Assembly (NCBI RefSeq): GCF_000013645.1
Contig: NC_007951.1
Span: 4,216,001 to 4,280,000, forward strand
Origin: Paraburkholderia xenovorans LB400
GTDB taxonomy: Bacteria > Pseudomonadota > Gammaproteobacteria > Burkholderiales > Burkholderiaceae
Direction: 5' to 3'
DNA length: 64,000 nt
The notes under the pieces are model-generated. The model was not told where the DNA came from. It worked only from the letters and a program-made list of their open reading frames with translations, and made no database searches. The first letter of the stretch is position 1. Every line of letters starts with the position of its first letter. Position numbers and translations under genes: made by a program. This document shows positions 18,701 through 26,916 of the stretch, piece by piece.

Positions 18701-21700
18701 GCCACGTTGGTAATGCGGCGTTCCTTGCCTGCTGCACCGACCGACACTTCACCGTTGGCTGCCGAAGCGATGCCAGACAACACACCCGTGCCCGGGTTAT
18801 AGCCCGCTGCCGACAGGTTCGCTGTCGTCGTCGAGTTCGAACCCAGTGCTACCGAGTTCGCTGCCGATGCCGATGCATTCCCGCCGATCGCCACTGCATC
18901 CGTGCCCGTCGCCGACGAATCGGCGAGTGTCGAGTTCGCGTGGAAGTACTTGATGCCGCCACCACCGTTGGTGATGTTGTTCACCGTGTTGCTGATGTTG
19001 GTGACATTGCCCGCCATGTTGCTGACGTTGTTGCTCAGGTTGTTCACGTTGTTGTTGATCGTGTTCACCTTGGCATCTTCCGACTGCAACTGGCTCACGT
19101 TCACCGCGTCCGTGGCTGCCGAACCGGCTGCCACGTTCGTCACGCGACGTTCCTTGCCTGCCGAACCCACCGACACTTCGCCATTGGCCGCCGACGCGAT
19201 GCCCGACAGTGCTGCCGTACCCGGGTTATAGCCCGCTGCCGACAGGTTCGCCGTCGTCGTCGAGTTCGAACCCAGTGCTACCGAGTTCGCTGCCGTCGCC
19301 TGGGCATTCCCACCGATCGCCACTGCATCCGTGCCCGTTGCCGACGAATCGGCGAGTGTCGAGTTCGCGTGGAAGTACTTGATGCCGCTGCCACCGTTGG
19401 TGATGTTGTTCACCGTGTTGCTGATGTTGGTGACATTGCCCGCGATGTTGGTGACGTTGTTGCTCAGGTTGTTCACGTTGTTGTTGATCGTGTTCACCTT
19501 GGCATCTTCGGACATCAACTGGCTGACGTTCACCGCGTCCGTGGCTGCCGAGCCGGCTGCCACGTTGGTAATGCGGCGTTCCTTGCCTGCTGCACCGACC
19601 GACACTTCACCGTTGGCTGCCGAAGCGATGCCAGACAACACACCCGTGCCCGGGTTATAGCCCGCTGCCGACAGGTTCGCCGTCGTCGTCGAGTTCGAAC
19701 CCAGCGCCACCGAGTTTGCCGCCGATGCCGATGCATTCCCACCGATCGCCACTGCATCCGTGCCCGTTGCCGACGAATCGGCGAGTGTCGAGTTCGCGTG
19801 GAAGTACTTGATGCCGCTGCCACCGTTGGTGATGTTGTTCACCGTATTGCTGATGTTGGTGACGTTGCCCGCGATGTTGCTGACGTTGTTGCTCAGGTTG
19901 TTCACGTTGTTGTTGATCGTGTTCACCTTCGCGTCTTCCGACTGGAGCTGGCTGACGTTCACCGCATCCGTGGCTGCCGAGCCGGCTGCTACGTTAGTGA
20001 TGCGGCGTTCCTTGCCTGCTGCACCCACCGACACTTCACCGTTGGCTGCCGAAGCGATGCCAGACAACGCACCCGTGCCCGGGTTATAACCCGCTGCCGA
20101 CAGGTTCGCTGTCGTCGTCGAGTTCGAACCCAGTGCTACCGAGTTCGCTGCCGTCGCCTGGGCATTGCCGCCGATCGCCACTGCGTCAACGCCCGTTGCC
20201 GACGAATCCGCCAGCGTCGAGTTCGCGTGGAAGTACTTGATGCCGCTGCCACCGTTGGTGATGTTGTTCACCGTATTGCTGATGTTGGTGACGTTACCCG
20301 CGATGTTGCTGACGTTGTTGCTCAGGTTGTTCACGTTGTTGTTGATCGTGTTCACCTTGGCATCTTCGGACATCAACTGGCTGACGTTCACTGCATCCGT
20401 CGCTGCCGAGCCGGCTGCCACGTTCGTCACGCGACGTTCCTTGCCTGCCGAGCCCACCGACACTTCGCCCACCGGGGTCGTAGCGGACAACGCACCCGTG
20501 CCAGGGTTATAGCCCGCTGCCGACAGGTTCGCCGTCGTCGTCGAGTTTGAACCCAGCGCCACCGAGTTCGCTGCCGTCGCCTGGGCATTGCCACCGATCG
20601 CCACTGCATCCGTGCCCGTCGCCGACGAATCGGCGAGCGTCGAGTTCGCGTGGAAATACTTGATGCCACCACCATTGGTGATGTTGTTCACCGTGTTGCT
20701 GATGTTGGTGACGTTACCCGCGATGTTCGTGACGTTGTTGCTCAGGTTACTGACCGTGTTACCGACATTCGACACGTTCTGGTTCGTCGCATACAACTGC
20801 GAGCCGTTCACCGCGTCCGTGCTCGTTGCGCTCAGATTACCTGCCGTCAGGTTGGTGATCTTCGTACCGCTCGCGCCCTTCAGCGTAACCGTGGCCTTCG
20901 TGCCGTCGTCATAGGCGACCGCATTCGCGGTGCTGCCGATGATGGCCGACTGCAACTGGCTCACGTTCACCGCATCCGTGGCCGCCGAGCCGGCCGCCAC
21001 GTTTGTCACGCGACGTTCCTTGCCTGCCGAGCCCACCGACACTTCGCCCACCGGGGTCGTACCGGACAGCGTACCCGTGCCCGGGTTGTAGCCCGCTGCC
21101 GACAGGTTTGCCGTCGTCGTCGAGTTTGAACCCAGTGCTACCGAGTTCGCCGCCGTCGCCTGGGCATTCCCGCCGATCGCCACTGCATCCGTGCCCGTTG
21201 CCGACGAATCGGCGAGTGTCGAGTTCGCGTGGAAGTACTTGATGCCGCCGCCACCGTTGGTGATGTTGTTCACCGTGTTGCTGATGTTGGTGACGTTGCC
21301 CGCGATGTTGCTGACGTTGTTGCTCAGGTTGTTCACGTTATTGTTGATCGTGTTCACCTTGGCGTCTTCCGACTGGAGCTGGCTGACGTTCACCGCATCC
21401 GTCGCTGCCGAACCGGCTGCCACGTTGGTCACGCGACGTTCCTTGCCTGCCGAGCCCACCGACACTTCGCCATTGGCTACCGAAGCGATGCCCGACAGCG
21501 TACCCGTACCCGGGTTATAACCCGCTGCCGACAGGTTGGCCGTCGTCGTCGAGTTCGAACCCAGCGCCACGGAATTCACAGCCGATGCATTGGCGCCTGC
21601 CCCACTTGCAATCGCATAGTCCGCGCTTGCCTGTGCCGCCGAGCCAAAGGCCATGCTGCCGCTCCCGCTCGTCGTCGCCGAGATCCCGAGCGCTACCGAG

Positions 21701-24700
21701 TTGACGCCATTGATTACGGTGTTGGCACCGATCGCCGTATTGTGTCCCCAGGCGTTCGTGCCTGCTGTGGCATTAGCGTTTTCACCGAGTGCGACGTTAT
21801 AGCCGCCGTCGTACGTGCCACCTGTAGCCTGCGCACCGCCGCCGATGGCGATGTTCTTGCCGTAGCTTGCGGTGGCGTTGGTGCCGATCGCCATGTTGTC
21901 ACTCAGGCCGGCACTGCTACTGGTCGCCGCCCCGCCACCGATAGCAATGCTATTGGCCCCCCCAGCCGACGAATCCGCCAACGTCGAGTTCGTGTGGAAG
22001 TACTTGATGCCGCTACCGTTGGTGATGTTGTTCACCGTGCTGCTGATGTTGGTGACACTGCCGCTCAGGTTGTTCACGTTGTTGTTGATCGTGTTCACCT
22101 TCGCATCTTCCGACTGCAACTGGCTCACGTTCACCGCATCCGTGGCTGCCGAGCCGGCTGCCACGTTCGTCACGCGACGTTCCTTGCCTGCTGCACCGAC
22201 CGACACTTCGCCATTGGCCGCCGACGCGATGCCCGACAACGTACCCGTACCCGGGTTATAACCCGCAGCCGACAGGTTCGCCGTCGTCGTCGAATTCGAA
22301 CCCAGCGCCACCGAGTTGGTCGCAGAGGCCACCGCGTTCGCGCCGATGGCCGTCGAATTCGCGCCGCTCACGTTGGCCCCGGCACCAATTGCCGTGCCCA
22401 GTGCAGCAGAAACGTTCGCGTTGGTACCGACTGCAACGCCCCAGCTCGACAGCGAGGTATCTGCACCGTTGCCCAGTGAAACGGACCTGTCGCCCGCCTT
22501 CGAATCACCTCCAATGGCAACTGAATTGTTCGACCCGGTCACGTTCTGCGCATTGTTACCAATCGCAATACTCGCCGCGCCCACTGCTGTCGCGCCGTCA
22601 CCCATCGCGACCGACGAACCGCCAAGCGACGACGCCCTGTCGCCCACCGCGACCGAGTTCGACCCCGTGGCCGACGAATCCGCCTGCGTCGAGTTCGCGT
22701 GGAAATACTTGATGCCACCACCGTTGGTGATGTTGTTCACCGTGTTACCGATGTTCGACACGTTCTGGTTCGTCGCGTACAACTGCGAGCCGTTCACCGC
22801 GTCCGTGCTCGTTGCGCTCAGATTGCCCGCCGTCAGGTTGGTGATCTTCGTGCCGCTCGCGCCCTTCAGCGTAACCGTGGCCTTCGTGCCGTCGTCATAG
22901 GCGACCGCGTTCGCGGTGCTGCCGATGATGGCCGACTGCAACTGGCTCACGTTCACCGCATCCGTCGCCGCCGAGCCGGCTGCCACGTTCGTCACGCGAC
23001 GTTCCTTGCCTGCCGAGCCCACCGACACTTCGCCCGTCGGGGTAGTACCGGACAGCGTACCCGTGCCCGGGTTGTAGCCCGCTGCCGACAGGTTCGCTGT
23101 CGTCGTCGAGTTCGAACCCAGTGCTACCGAGTTCGCCGCCGTCGCCTGGGCATTGCCGCCGATCGCCACTGCATCCGTGCCCGTCGCCGACGAATCGGCC
23201 AGCGTCGATTTCGTGTGGAAATACTTGATGCCACCACCATTGGTGATGTTGTTCACCGTGTTGCTGATGTTGGTGACGTTACCCGCGATGTTTGTGACGT
23301 TGTTGCTCAGGTTGTTCACGTTGTTGTTGATCGTGTTCACCTTCGCATCTTCCGACTGCAACTGGCTCACGTTCACCGCGTCCGTGGCTGCCGAGCCCGC
23401 CGCAACGTTAGTGATACGACGCTCTGCACCTGCATTGCCCACCGACACTTCGCCATTCGTAGCCTGTGACGTACCGGCAAGCGTGCCGCTGCCCGGGTTG
23501 TATCCTGCTGCTGTCAAATTCGCCGTCGTCGTCGAACCTGAGCCTAGCGCGACCGAATTAGCCGTCGTCGCACTCGCACCGGAGCCGAGCGCCAACATCT
23601 TGCCGCCGGTTGCAAAGGCGTTCTCGCCGAGCGCAATCGCACCGCCAATGCCACCCGTCGCACTGTTTGTGCCGATAGCGATACTATTCGCGCCGTATAC
23701 ATTGATGCTCGCATTCTGACCAATTGCGATAGCCCCTGTATTGCTTGAGGCTTGCGTCAGTCCCGTACCGATCGAAATCGAATTGTTCGCGTCCGTTCTG
23801 GTCGCGCCACCGATAGCAATAGAATTCACGCCGTTCGCGGTCGAATCCGCCAGCGTCGAGTTCGTGTGGAAGTACTTGATGCCACCACCATTGGTGATGT
23901 TGTTCACCGTGCTGCTGATGTTGGTGACGCTGCCGCTCAGGTTGTTCACGTTGTTGCTGATCGTGTTCACCTTTGCGTCTTCCGACTGGAGCTGGCTGAC
24001 GTTCACCGCATCCGTGGCTGCCGAGCCGGCTGCTACGTTAGTGATGCGGCGTTCCTTGCCTGCTGCACCCACCGACACTTCACCGTTGGCTGCCGAAGCG
24101 ATGCCAGACAACGCACCCGTGCCCGGGTTATAACCCGCTGCCGACAGGTTCGCTGTCGTCGTCGAGTTCGAACCCAGTGCTACCGAGTTCGCCGCCGTCG
24201 CCTGGGCATTGCCGCCGATCGCCACTGCATCCGTACCCGTCGCCGACGAATCGGCCAGCGTCGATTTCGTGTGGAAATACTTGATGCCACCACCGTTGGT
24301 GATGTTGTTCACCGTGTTGCTGATGTTGGTGACACTGCCGCTCAGGTTGTTCACGTTGTTGTTGATCGTGTTCACCTTTGCATCTTCCGATTGCAACTGG
24401 CTCACGTTCACTGCATCCGTGGCTGCCGAGCCGGCTGCCACGTTGGTGATGCGACGTTCCTTGCCTGCTGCACCCACCGACACTTCGCCATTGGCTACCG
24501 AAGCGATGCCCGACAATGTACCCGTACCCGGGTTATAACCCGCTGCCGACAGGTTCGCCGTCGTCGTCGAACCCGAACCCAGTGCCACCGAGTTCGCTGC
24601 CGACGCCACTGCCCCCTGACCCAGCGCGATAGCACTCCCAGCGGTCGCGCTGGCAGACATACCCAAAGCAGTAGCATTAGCCACATTTGCGATCGCGCCT

Positions 24701-26916
24701 GAACCGACCGCCGTGGTGTTGTCATGCAATGCCTGCGAACCACCGCCAATGGCCGTGGTCTGCCCCCACCCCCCTCCGCCGAAGCCACCTGCTCCATCTC
24801 CCTTTGCAATCGCGTTCTCACCAATCGCAGTGTTGTAGCCACCGTCGTATGCGCCTCCCAAGGCCTGCGCATTGCCGCCGATGGCAATATTTTTGCCATA
24901 GTTGGTTGTGGCGTTGGTGCCGATGGATATATTGTCTGAAGTTCCTGCAGTAACATTCCCCGTAGTAGCCCCGCCGCCGATAGCTATAGAATTTGTTCCC
25001 CCCGCGGAAGAATCCGCCAGCGTCGAGTTCACGTGGAAGTACTTGATGCCACCACCATTGGTGATGTTGTTCACCGTGTTGCTGATGTTGGTGACATTGC
25101 CCGCGATGTTCGTGACGTTGTTGCTCAGGTTGTTCACGTTGTTGTTGATCGTGTTCACCTTTGCGTCTTCCGACATCAACTGGCTCACGTTCACCGCATC
25201 CGTCGCTGCCGAGCCGGCTGCCACGTTCGTCACGCGTCGTTCCTTGCCTGCCGAGCCCACCGACACTTCGCCCGTCGGGGTAGTACCGGACAACGTCCCC
25301 GTACCCGGGTTATAGCCCGCTGTCGACAGGTTCGCTGTCGTTTTGGATCTCGCGCCCAACGCTACCGAGGATGCTGCTGTTGCCGAGGCACCTTCGCCAA
25401 TGGCAGTTGCATCGGTTGCGTTTGCCAACGCGTTGGTACCCAGCGCAGTTGCGTAAGCATTGCTGTTAGCGCTGCTAGCCGTCGCCGATGAACCCAGCGC
25501 AATGTCACCAGTAGTTGCAGCCAATGCCAGGCTGCCTGCCGCGAAAGCGTAGCTCCCCCCAGCCACGGCCCCGCCCAGTGCAATCGCGTTCGTTCCCTTA
25601 CTCGTCGAGTTCAAACCCAGCGCCACCGAGTTCGCCGCCGTCGCCTGGGCATTGCCACCGATCGCCACTGCATCCGTGCCCGTGGCCGACGAATCCGCCT
25701 GCGTCGAGTTCGCGTGGAAATACTTGATGCCACCACCGTTGGTGATGTTGTTCACCGTGCTGCTGATGTTGGTGACACTGCCGCTCAGGTTGTTCACGTT
25801 GTTGTTGATCGTGTTCACCTTTGCATCTTCCGATTGCAACTGGCTCACGTTCACCGCATCCGTGGCTGCCGAACCGGCCGCAACGTTAGTGATACGACGC
25901 TCTGCACCTGCATTGCCCACCGACACTTCGCCATTCGTAGCCTGTGACGTACCGGCAAGCGTGCCGCTGCCAGGGTTATATCCTGCTGCTGTCAAATTCG
26001 CCGTCGTCGTCGAACCTGAGCCTAGCGCGACCGAATTAGCCGTCGTCGCACTCGCACCGGAGCCGAGCGCCAACATCTTGCCGCCGGTTGCAAAGGCGTT
26101 CTCGCCGAGCGCAATCGCACCGCCAATGCCACCCGTCGCACTGTTTGTGCCGATAGCGATACTATTCGCGCCGTATACATTGATGCTCGCATTCTGACCA
26201 ATTGCGATAGCCCCTGTATTGCTTGAGGCTTGCGTCAGTCCCGTACCGATCGAAATCGAATTGTTCGCGTCCGTTCTGGTCGCGCCACCGATAGCAATAG
26301 AATTCACGCCGTTCGCGGTCGAATCCGCCAGCGTCGAGTTCACGTGGAAGTACATGATGCCGGCACCGGTGGTGATGTTGTTCACCGTGTTTCCGATGTT
26401 CGACACGTTCTGGTTCGTCGCATACAACTGCGAGCCGTTTACCGCGTCTGCGCTGGTAGAGCTCACTGTCCCAGGGGCAAGATTGATGATCTTGTTGCTG
26501 GACATGCTGACCAGGTTCTTCATCACAATGTTGTTGGGACCGTACAACAGCAATGAGCCGTCATTCATTCCCTCAATCGCGGCACCAATCGGCTGGCCGC
26601 TTTTACTGCCGTCGGCATTGGTGTTGCTGAACAAACCCCATTGATAGTCGGACCCGCAGTAAGCCCCGTTTGCGCTAGAAGCGCTACCGGCAGTGTACCC
26701 GGCGGATCCTTCGGTGGTCGGACAAAGGGTTAGCCCTCCACCCAGCGCAAACGCGTCGGCACCATATAGCCCGGCTGCCAGACCCAACGCCCCGACGACT
26801 GCCTTAGTGGAAGAGGTTTTCGCAGAAGATTTTTTCCCGCGTGCACTTGCATGTTCCGACGCAGCGACCCAAGTGCCTGTCGACTCGTTCCAGACGGAGC
26901 GATATGTCTTGTTCAT
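12736..26916 (-). CDS. Giant trimeric autotransporter adhesin (YadA-like)
   Basis: One uninterrupted 4726-residue frame. The N-terminus carries an extended signal peptide region (MNKTYRSVWNESTGTWVAAS) and a hydrophobic stretch with likely cleavage after AFA57. A unique segment near residues 58-155 follows. Most of the protein repeats three parts: YadA-type head repeats (A-I-A-I-G / S-V-A-L-G), HIM-like necks (ERRITNVAAGSAATDAVNVSQL) and Asn-rich coiled stalks (INNNVNNLSNNV). I count 23 head-start motifs of the YFH/YVH type. The last about 90 residues (YTDQQINAVQ through GLGASYQW) form the four-stranded outer-membrane anchor. It should form a surface trimer for adhesion or autoaggregation. Its size is far above well-studied members such as YadA. 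The ribosome site before the ATG is weak (AGGG). Binding partner unknown. Confidence 0.95.
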   Translation of the reverse strand: MNKTYRSVWNESTGTWVAASEHASARGKKSSAKTSSTKAVVGALGLAAGLYGADAFALGGGLTLCPTTEGSAGYTAGSASSANGAYCGSDYQWGLFSNTNADGSKSGQPIGAAIEGMNDGSLLLYGPNNIVMKNLVSMSSNKIINLAPGTVSSTSADAVNGSQLYATNQNVSNIGNTVNNITTGAGIMYFHVNSTLADSTANGVNSIAIGGATRTDANNSISIGTGLTQASSNTGAIAIGQNASINVYGANSIAIGTNSATGGIGGAIALGENAFATGGKMLALGSGASATTANSVALGSGSTTTANLTAAGYNPGSGTLAGTSQATNGEVSVGNAGAERRITNVAAGSAATDAVNVSQLQSEDAKVNTINNNVNNLSGSVTNISSTVNNITNGGGIKYFHANSTQADSSATGTDAVAIGGNAQATAANSVALGLNSTSKGTNAIALGGAVAGGSYAFAAGSLALAATTGDIALGSSATASSANSNAYATALGTNALANATDATAIGEGASATAASSVALGARSKTTANLSTAGYNPGTGTLSGTTPTGEVSVGSAGKERRVTNVAAGSAATDAVNVSQLMSEDAKVNTINNNVNNLSNNVTNIAGNVTNISNTVNNITNGGGIKYFHVNSTLADSSAGGTNSIAIGGGATTGNVTAGTSDNISIGTNATTNYGKNIAIGGNAQALGGAYDGGYNTAIGENAIAKGDGAGGFGGGGWGQTTAIGGGSQALHDNTTAVGSGAIANVANATALGMSASATAGSAIALGQGAVASAANSVALGSGSTTTANLSAAGYNPGTGTLSGIASVANGEVSVGAAGKERRITNVAAGSAATDAVNVSQLQSEDAKVNTINNNVNNLSGSVTNISNTVNNITNGGGIKYFHTKSTLADSSATGTDAVAIGGNAQATAANSVALGSNSTTTANLSAAGYNPGTGALSGIASAANGEVSVGAAGKERRITNVAAGSAATDAVNVSQLQSEDAKVNTISNNVNNLSGSVTNISSTVNNITNGGGIKYFHTNSTLADSTANGVNSIAIGGATRTDANNSISIGTGLTQASSNTGAIAIGQNASINVYGANSIAIGTNSATGGIGGAIALGENAFATGGKMLALGSGASATTANSVALGSGSTTTANLTAAGYNPGSGTLAGTSQATNGEVSVGNAGAERRITNVAAGSAATDAVNVSQLQSEDAKVNTINNNVNNLSNNVTNIAGNVTNISNTVNNITNGGGIKYFHTKSTLADSSATGTDAVAIGGNAQATAANSVALGSNSTTTANLSAAGYNPGTGTLSGTTPTGEVSVGSAGKERRVTNVAAGSAATDAVNVSQLQSAIIGSTANAVAYDDGTKATVTLKGASGTKITNLTAGNLSATSTDAVNGSQLYATNQNVSNIGNTVNNITNGGGIKYFHANSTQADSSATGSNSVAVGDRASSLGGSSVAMGDGATAVGAASIAIGNNAQNVTGSNNSVAIGGDSKAGDRSVSLGNGADTSLSSWGVAVGTNANVSAALGTAIGAGANVSGANSTAIGANAVASATNSVALGSNSTTTANLSAAGYNPGTGTLSGIASAANGEVSVGAAGKERRVTNVAAGSAATDAVNVSQLQSEDAKVNTINNNVNNLSGSVTNISSTVNNITNGSGIKYFHTNSTLADSSAGGANSIAIGGGAATSSSAGLSDNMAIGTNATASYGKNIAIGGGAQATGGTYDGGYNVALGENANATAGTNAWGHNTAIGANTVINGVNSVALGISATTSGSGSMAFGSAAQASADYAIASGAGANASAVNSVALGSNSTTTANLSAAGYNPGTGTLSGIASVANGEVSVGSAGKERRVTNVAAGSAATDAVNVSQLQSEDAKVNTINNNVNNLSNNVSNIAGNVTNISNTVNNITNGGGGIKYFHANSTLADSSATGTDAVAIGGNAQATAANSVALGSNSTTTANLSAAGYNPGTGTLSGTTPVGEVSVGSAGKERRVTNVAAGSAATDAVNVSQLQSAIIGSTANAVAYDDGTKATVTLKGASGTKITNLTAGNLSATSTDAVNGSQLYATNQNVSNVGNTVSNLSNNVTNIAGNVTNISNTVNNITNGGGIKYFHANSTLADSSATGTDAVAIGGNAQATAANSVALGSNSTTTANLSAAGYNPGTGALSATTPVGEVSVGSAGKERRVTNVAAGSAATDAVNVSQLMSEDAKVNTINNNVNNLSNNVSNIAGNVTNISNTVNNITNGGSGIKYFHANSTLADSSATGVDAVAIGGNAQATAANSVALGSNSTTTANLSAAGYNPGTGALSGIASAANGEVSVGAAGKERRITNVAAGSAATDAVNVSQLQSEDAKVNTINNNVNNLSNNVSNIAGNVTNISNTVNNITNGGSGIKYFHANSTLADSSATGTDAVAIGGNASASAANSVALGSNSTTTANLSAAGYNPGTGVLSGIASAANGEVSVGAAGKERRITNVAAGSAATDAVNVSQLMSEDAKVNTINNNVNNLSNNVTNIAGNVTNISNTVNNITNGGSGIKYFHANSTLADSSATGTDAVAIGGNAQATAANSVALGSNSTTTANLSAAGYNPGTAALSGIASAANGEVSVGSAGKERRVTNVAAGSAATDAVNVSQLQSEDAKVNTINNNVNNLSNNVSNMAGNVTNISNTVNNITNGGGGIKYFHANSTLADSSATGTDAVAIGGNASASAANSVALGSNSTTTANLSAAGYNPGTGVLSGIASAANGEVSVGAAGKERRITNVAAGSAATDAVNVSQLMSEDAKVNTINNNVNNLSNNVSNIAGNVTNISNTVNNITNGGSGIKYFHANSTLADSSATGTDAVAIGGNAQATAANSVALGSNSTTTANLSAAGYNPGTGTLSGTTPVGEVSVGSAGKERRVTNVAAGSAATDAVNVSQLQSAIIGSTANAVAYDDGTKATVTLKGASGTKITNLTAGNLSATSTDAVNGSQLYATNQNVSNIDNTVSNLSNNVTNIAGNVTNISNTVNNITNGGSGIKYFHANSTLADSSATGTDAVAIGGNASASAANSVALGSNSTTTANLSAAGYNPGTGALSGIASAANGEVSVGAAGKERRITNVAAGSAATDAVNVSQLMSEDAKVNTINNNVNNLSNNVSNIAGNVTNISNTVNNITNGGSGIKYFHANSTLADSSATGVDAVAIGGNAQATAANSVALGSNSTTTANLSAAGYNPGTGALSGIASAANGEVSVGAAGKERRITNVAAGSAATDAVNVSQLQSEDAKVNTINNNVNNLSNNVSNIAGNVTNISNTVNNITNGGSGIKYFHANSTLADSSATGTDAVAIGGNASASAANSVALGSNSTTTANLSAAGYNPGSAALSGTASAANGEVSVGAAGKERRITNVAAGSAATDAVNVSQLQSEDAKVNAEGAATAAALGGGSTYNTTTGAITSPTYIAGGKTFNNVGDVVTNIDGRVTQNSTDITNLTTTIDNGTIGLVQQATPTSTITVAKDTGGATVDFRGTGNATRTLTGITAGELSATSTDAVNGSQLYATNQNVSNIDNTVSNLSNNVTNIAGNVTNISNTVNNITNGGGGIKYFHANSTLADSSATGVDAVAIGGNAQATAANSVALGSNSTTTANLSAAGYNPGTGALSGIASAANGEVSVGAAGKERRITNVAAGSAATDAVNVSQLQSEDAKVNTINNNVNNLSNNVSNIAGNVTNISNTVNNITNGGSGIKYFHANSTLADSSATGTDAVAIGGNASASAANSVALGSNSTTTANLSAAGYNPGSAALSGTASAANGEVSVGAAGKERRITNVAAGSAATDAVNVSQLQSEDAKVNAEGAATAAALGGGSTYNTTTGAITSPTYIAGGKTFNNVGDVVTNIDGRVTQNSTDITNLTTTIDNGTIGLVQQATPTSTITVAKDTGGATVDFRGTGNATRTLTGITAGELSATSTDAVNGSQLYATNQNVSNIDNTVSNLSNNVTNIAGNVTNISNTVNNITNGGGGIKYFHANSTLADSSATGVDAVAIGGNAQATAANSVALGSNSTTTANLSAAGYNPGTGTLSGIASAANGEVSVGAAGKERRVTNVAAGSAATDAVNVSQLQSEDAKVNTINNNVNNLSNNVSNIAGNVTNISNTVNNITNGGGGIKYFHANSTLADSSATGTNSLAAGPAAVASATDAVALGNGAKATNAGAVALGAGSTTTTAVATSGTTIGGITYTFAGVAPSSTVSVGAAGSERTITNVAAGRLSATSTDAVNGSELFATNQQVTRNTADITNLTNNMNIGSVGLVQQDATTRTITVAKATDGTRVDFTGTGGARQLTGVAAGAVNATSVDAVNGSQLYGVSQSVADAIGGGSTVNTDGSISAPTYVVDGTTVHNAGDAISNLDNRVTQNTTDISTINNTLNSITTGAGVKYVHVNSTLADSLAKGAESVAIGGNAQSQAANSVALGSNSVADRANTVSVGAAGAERQITNVAAGTADTDAVNVAQLKASGVINTDGTTNAAVTYDHNADGSANYNSVTMGNGVAGGTTIHNVAAGSAADDAVNVSQMNAAISSVSNIIGSAGNPLFTADGNRDTEAAVASGTHATAMGANAKASAANSVALGANSVADRENTVSVGSAGNERQVTNVAAGTATTDAVNVGQLNQAIGASIGNLPAGMSAKDYTDQQINAVQNGVNQVAKNAYAGIAAATALTMIPDVDQGKTIAVGVGGGSYKGSQAVALGISARITQNLKMKAGAGTSSQGTTVGLGASYQW
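14854..17518. repeat. Tandem 1254-bp duplication inside the adhesin gene
   Basis: Sequence from 14854 to about 16264 recurs at 16108 to about 17518 with an offset of 1254 bp (418 codons). In the part I compared I noticed only a few substitutions, for example near 15526/16780 and 15549/16803. Each copy holds two head/neck/stalk units plus an inserted segment (NAEGAATAAALGGGSTYN through RVTQNSTDITNLT). Being a multiple of three, the duplication keeps the frame. Confidence 0.9.
17071..20655. repeat. 429-bp (143-codon) repeat array in the adhesin gene
   Basis: The complement of the YFH motif (GTGGAAGTACTTGATGCC or close variants) recurs at 17071, 17500, 17929, 18511, 18940, 19369, 19798 and 20227. 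Steps are 429 bp except one of 582 bp, where an extra AIIGSTANAVAYDDG segment is inserted. One unit is a head, a neck and a stalk. The roughly 700 bp at about 16955-17660 is repeated nearly identically at about 19682-20387 (offset 2727 bp). Confidence 0.88.
23399..23862. repeat. Dispersed 464-bp repeat, copy 1
   Basis: Matches 25877-26340 at an offset of 2478 bp (826 codons), with only two mismatches seen in the stretch compared. It encodes the head segment ATRTDANNSISIGTGLTQAS through the ANLTAAGYNPGSGTL neck approach. Confidence 0.88.
25877..26340. repeat. Dispersed 464-bp repeat, copy 2
   Basis: Second copy of the block at 23399-23862, near the N-terminal end of the adhesin. High identity over a non-adjacent pair suggests recent duplication or gene conversion. 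Confidence 0.88.

Noticed and set aside
12775..20550. 2591-codon open frame on the plus strand opposite the adhesin gene
   Set aside because: Its translation is an Arg/Val/His-rich repeat that mirrors the repeats of the minus-strand gene; it has no ribosome site or domain. It stays open because the repeated units share the same stop-free antisense codons.
24697..24953. Possible frame disruption in the adhesin at a Gly-rich stretch
   Set aside because: The minus-strand frame is continuous through this point; the Gly-rich segment is only an unusual head variant.
13028..26644. Many 70-200 codon plus-strand frames in the adhesin region with near-identical translations
   Set aside because: They are antisense shadows of the head/neck/stalk repeats and recur at the same spacing.
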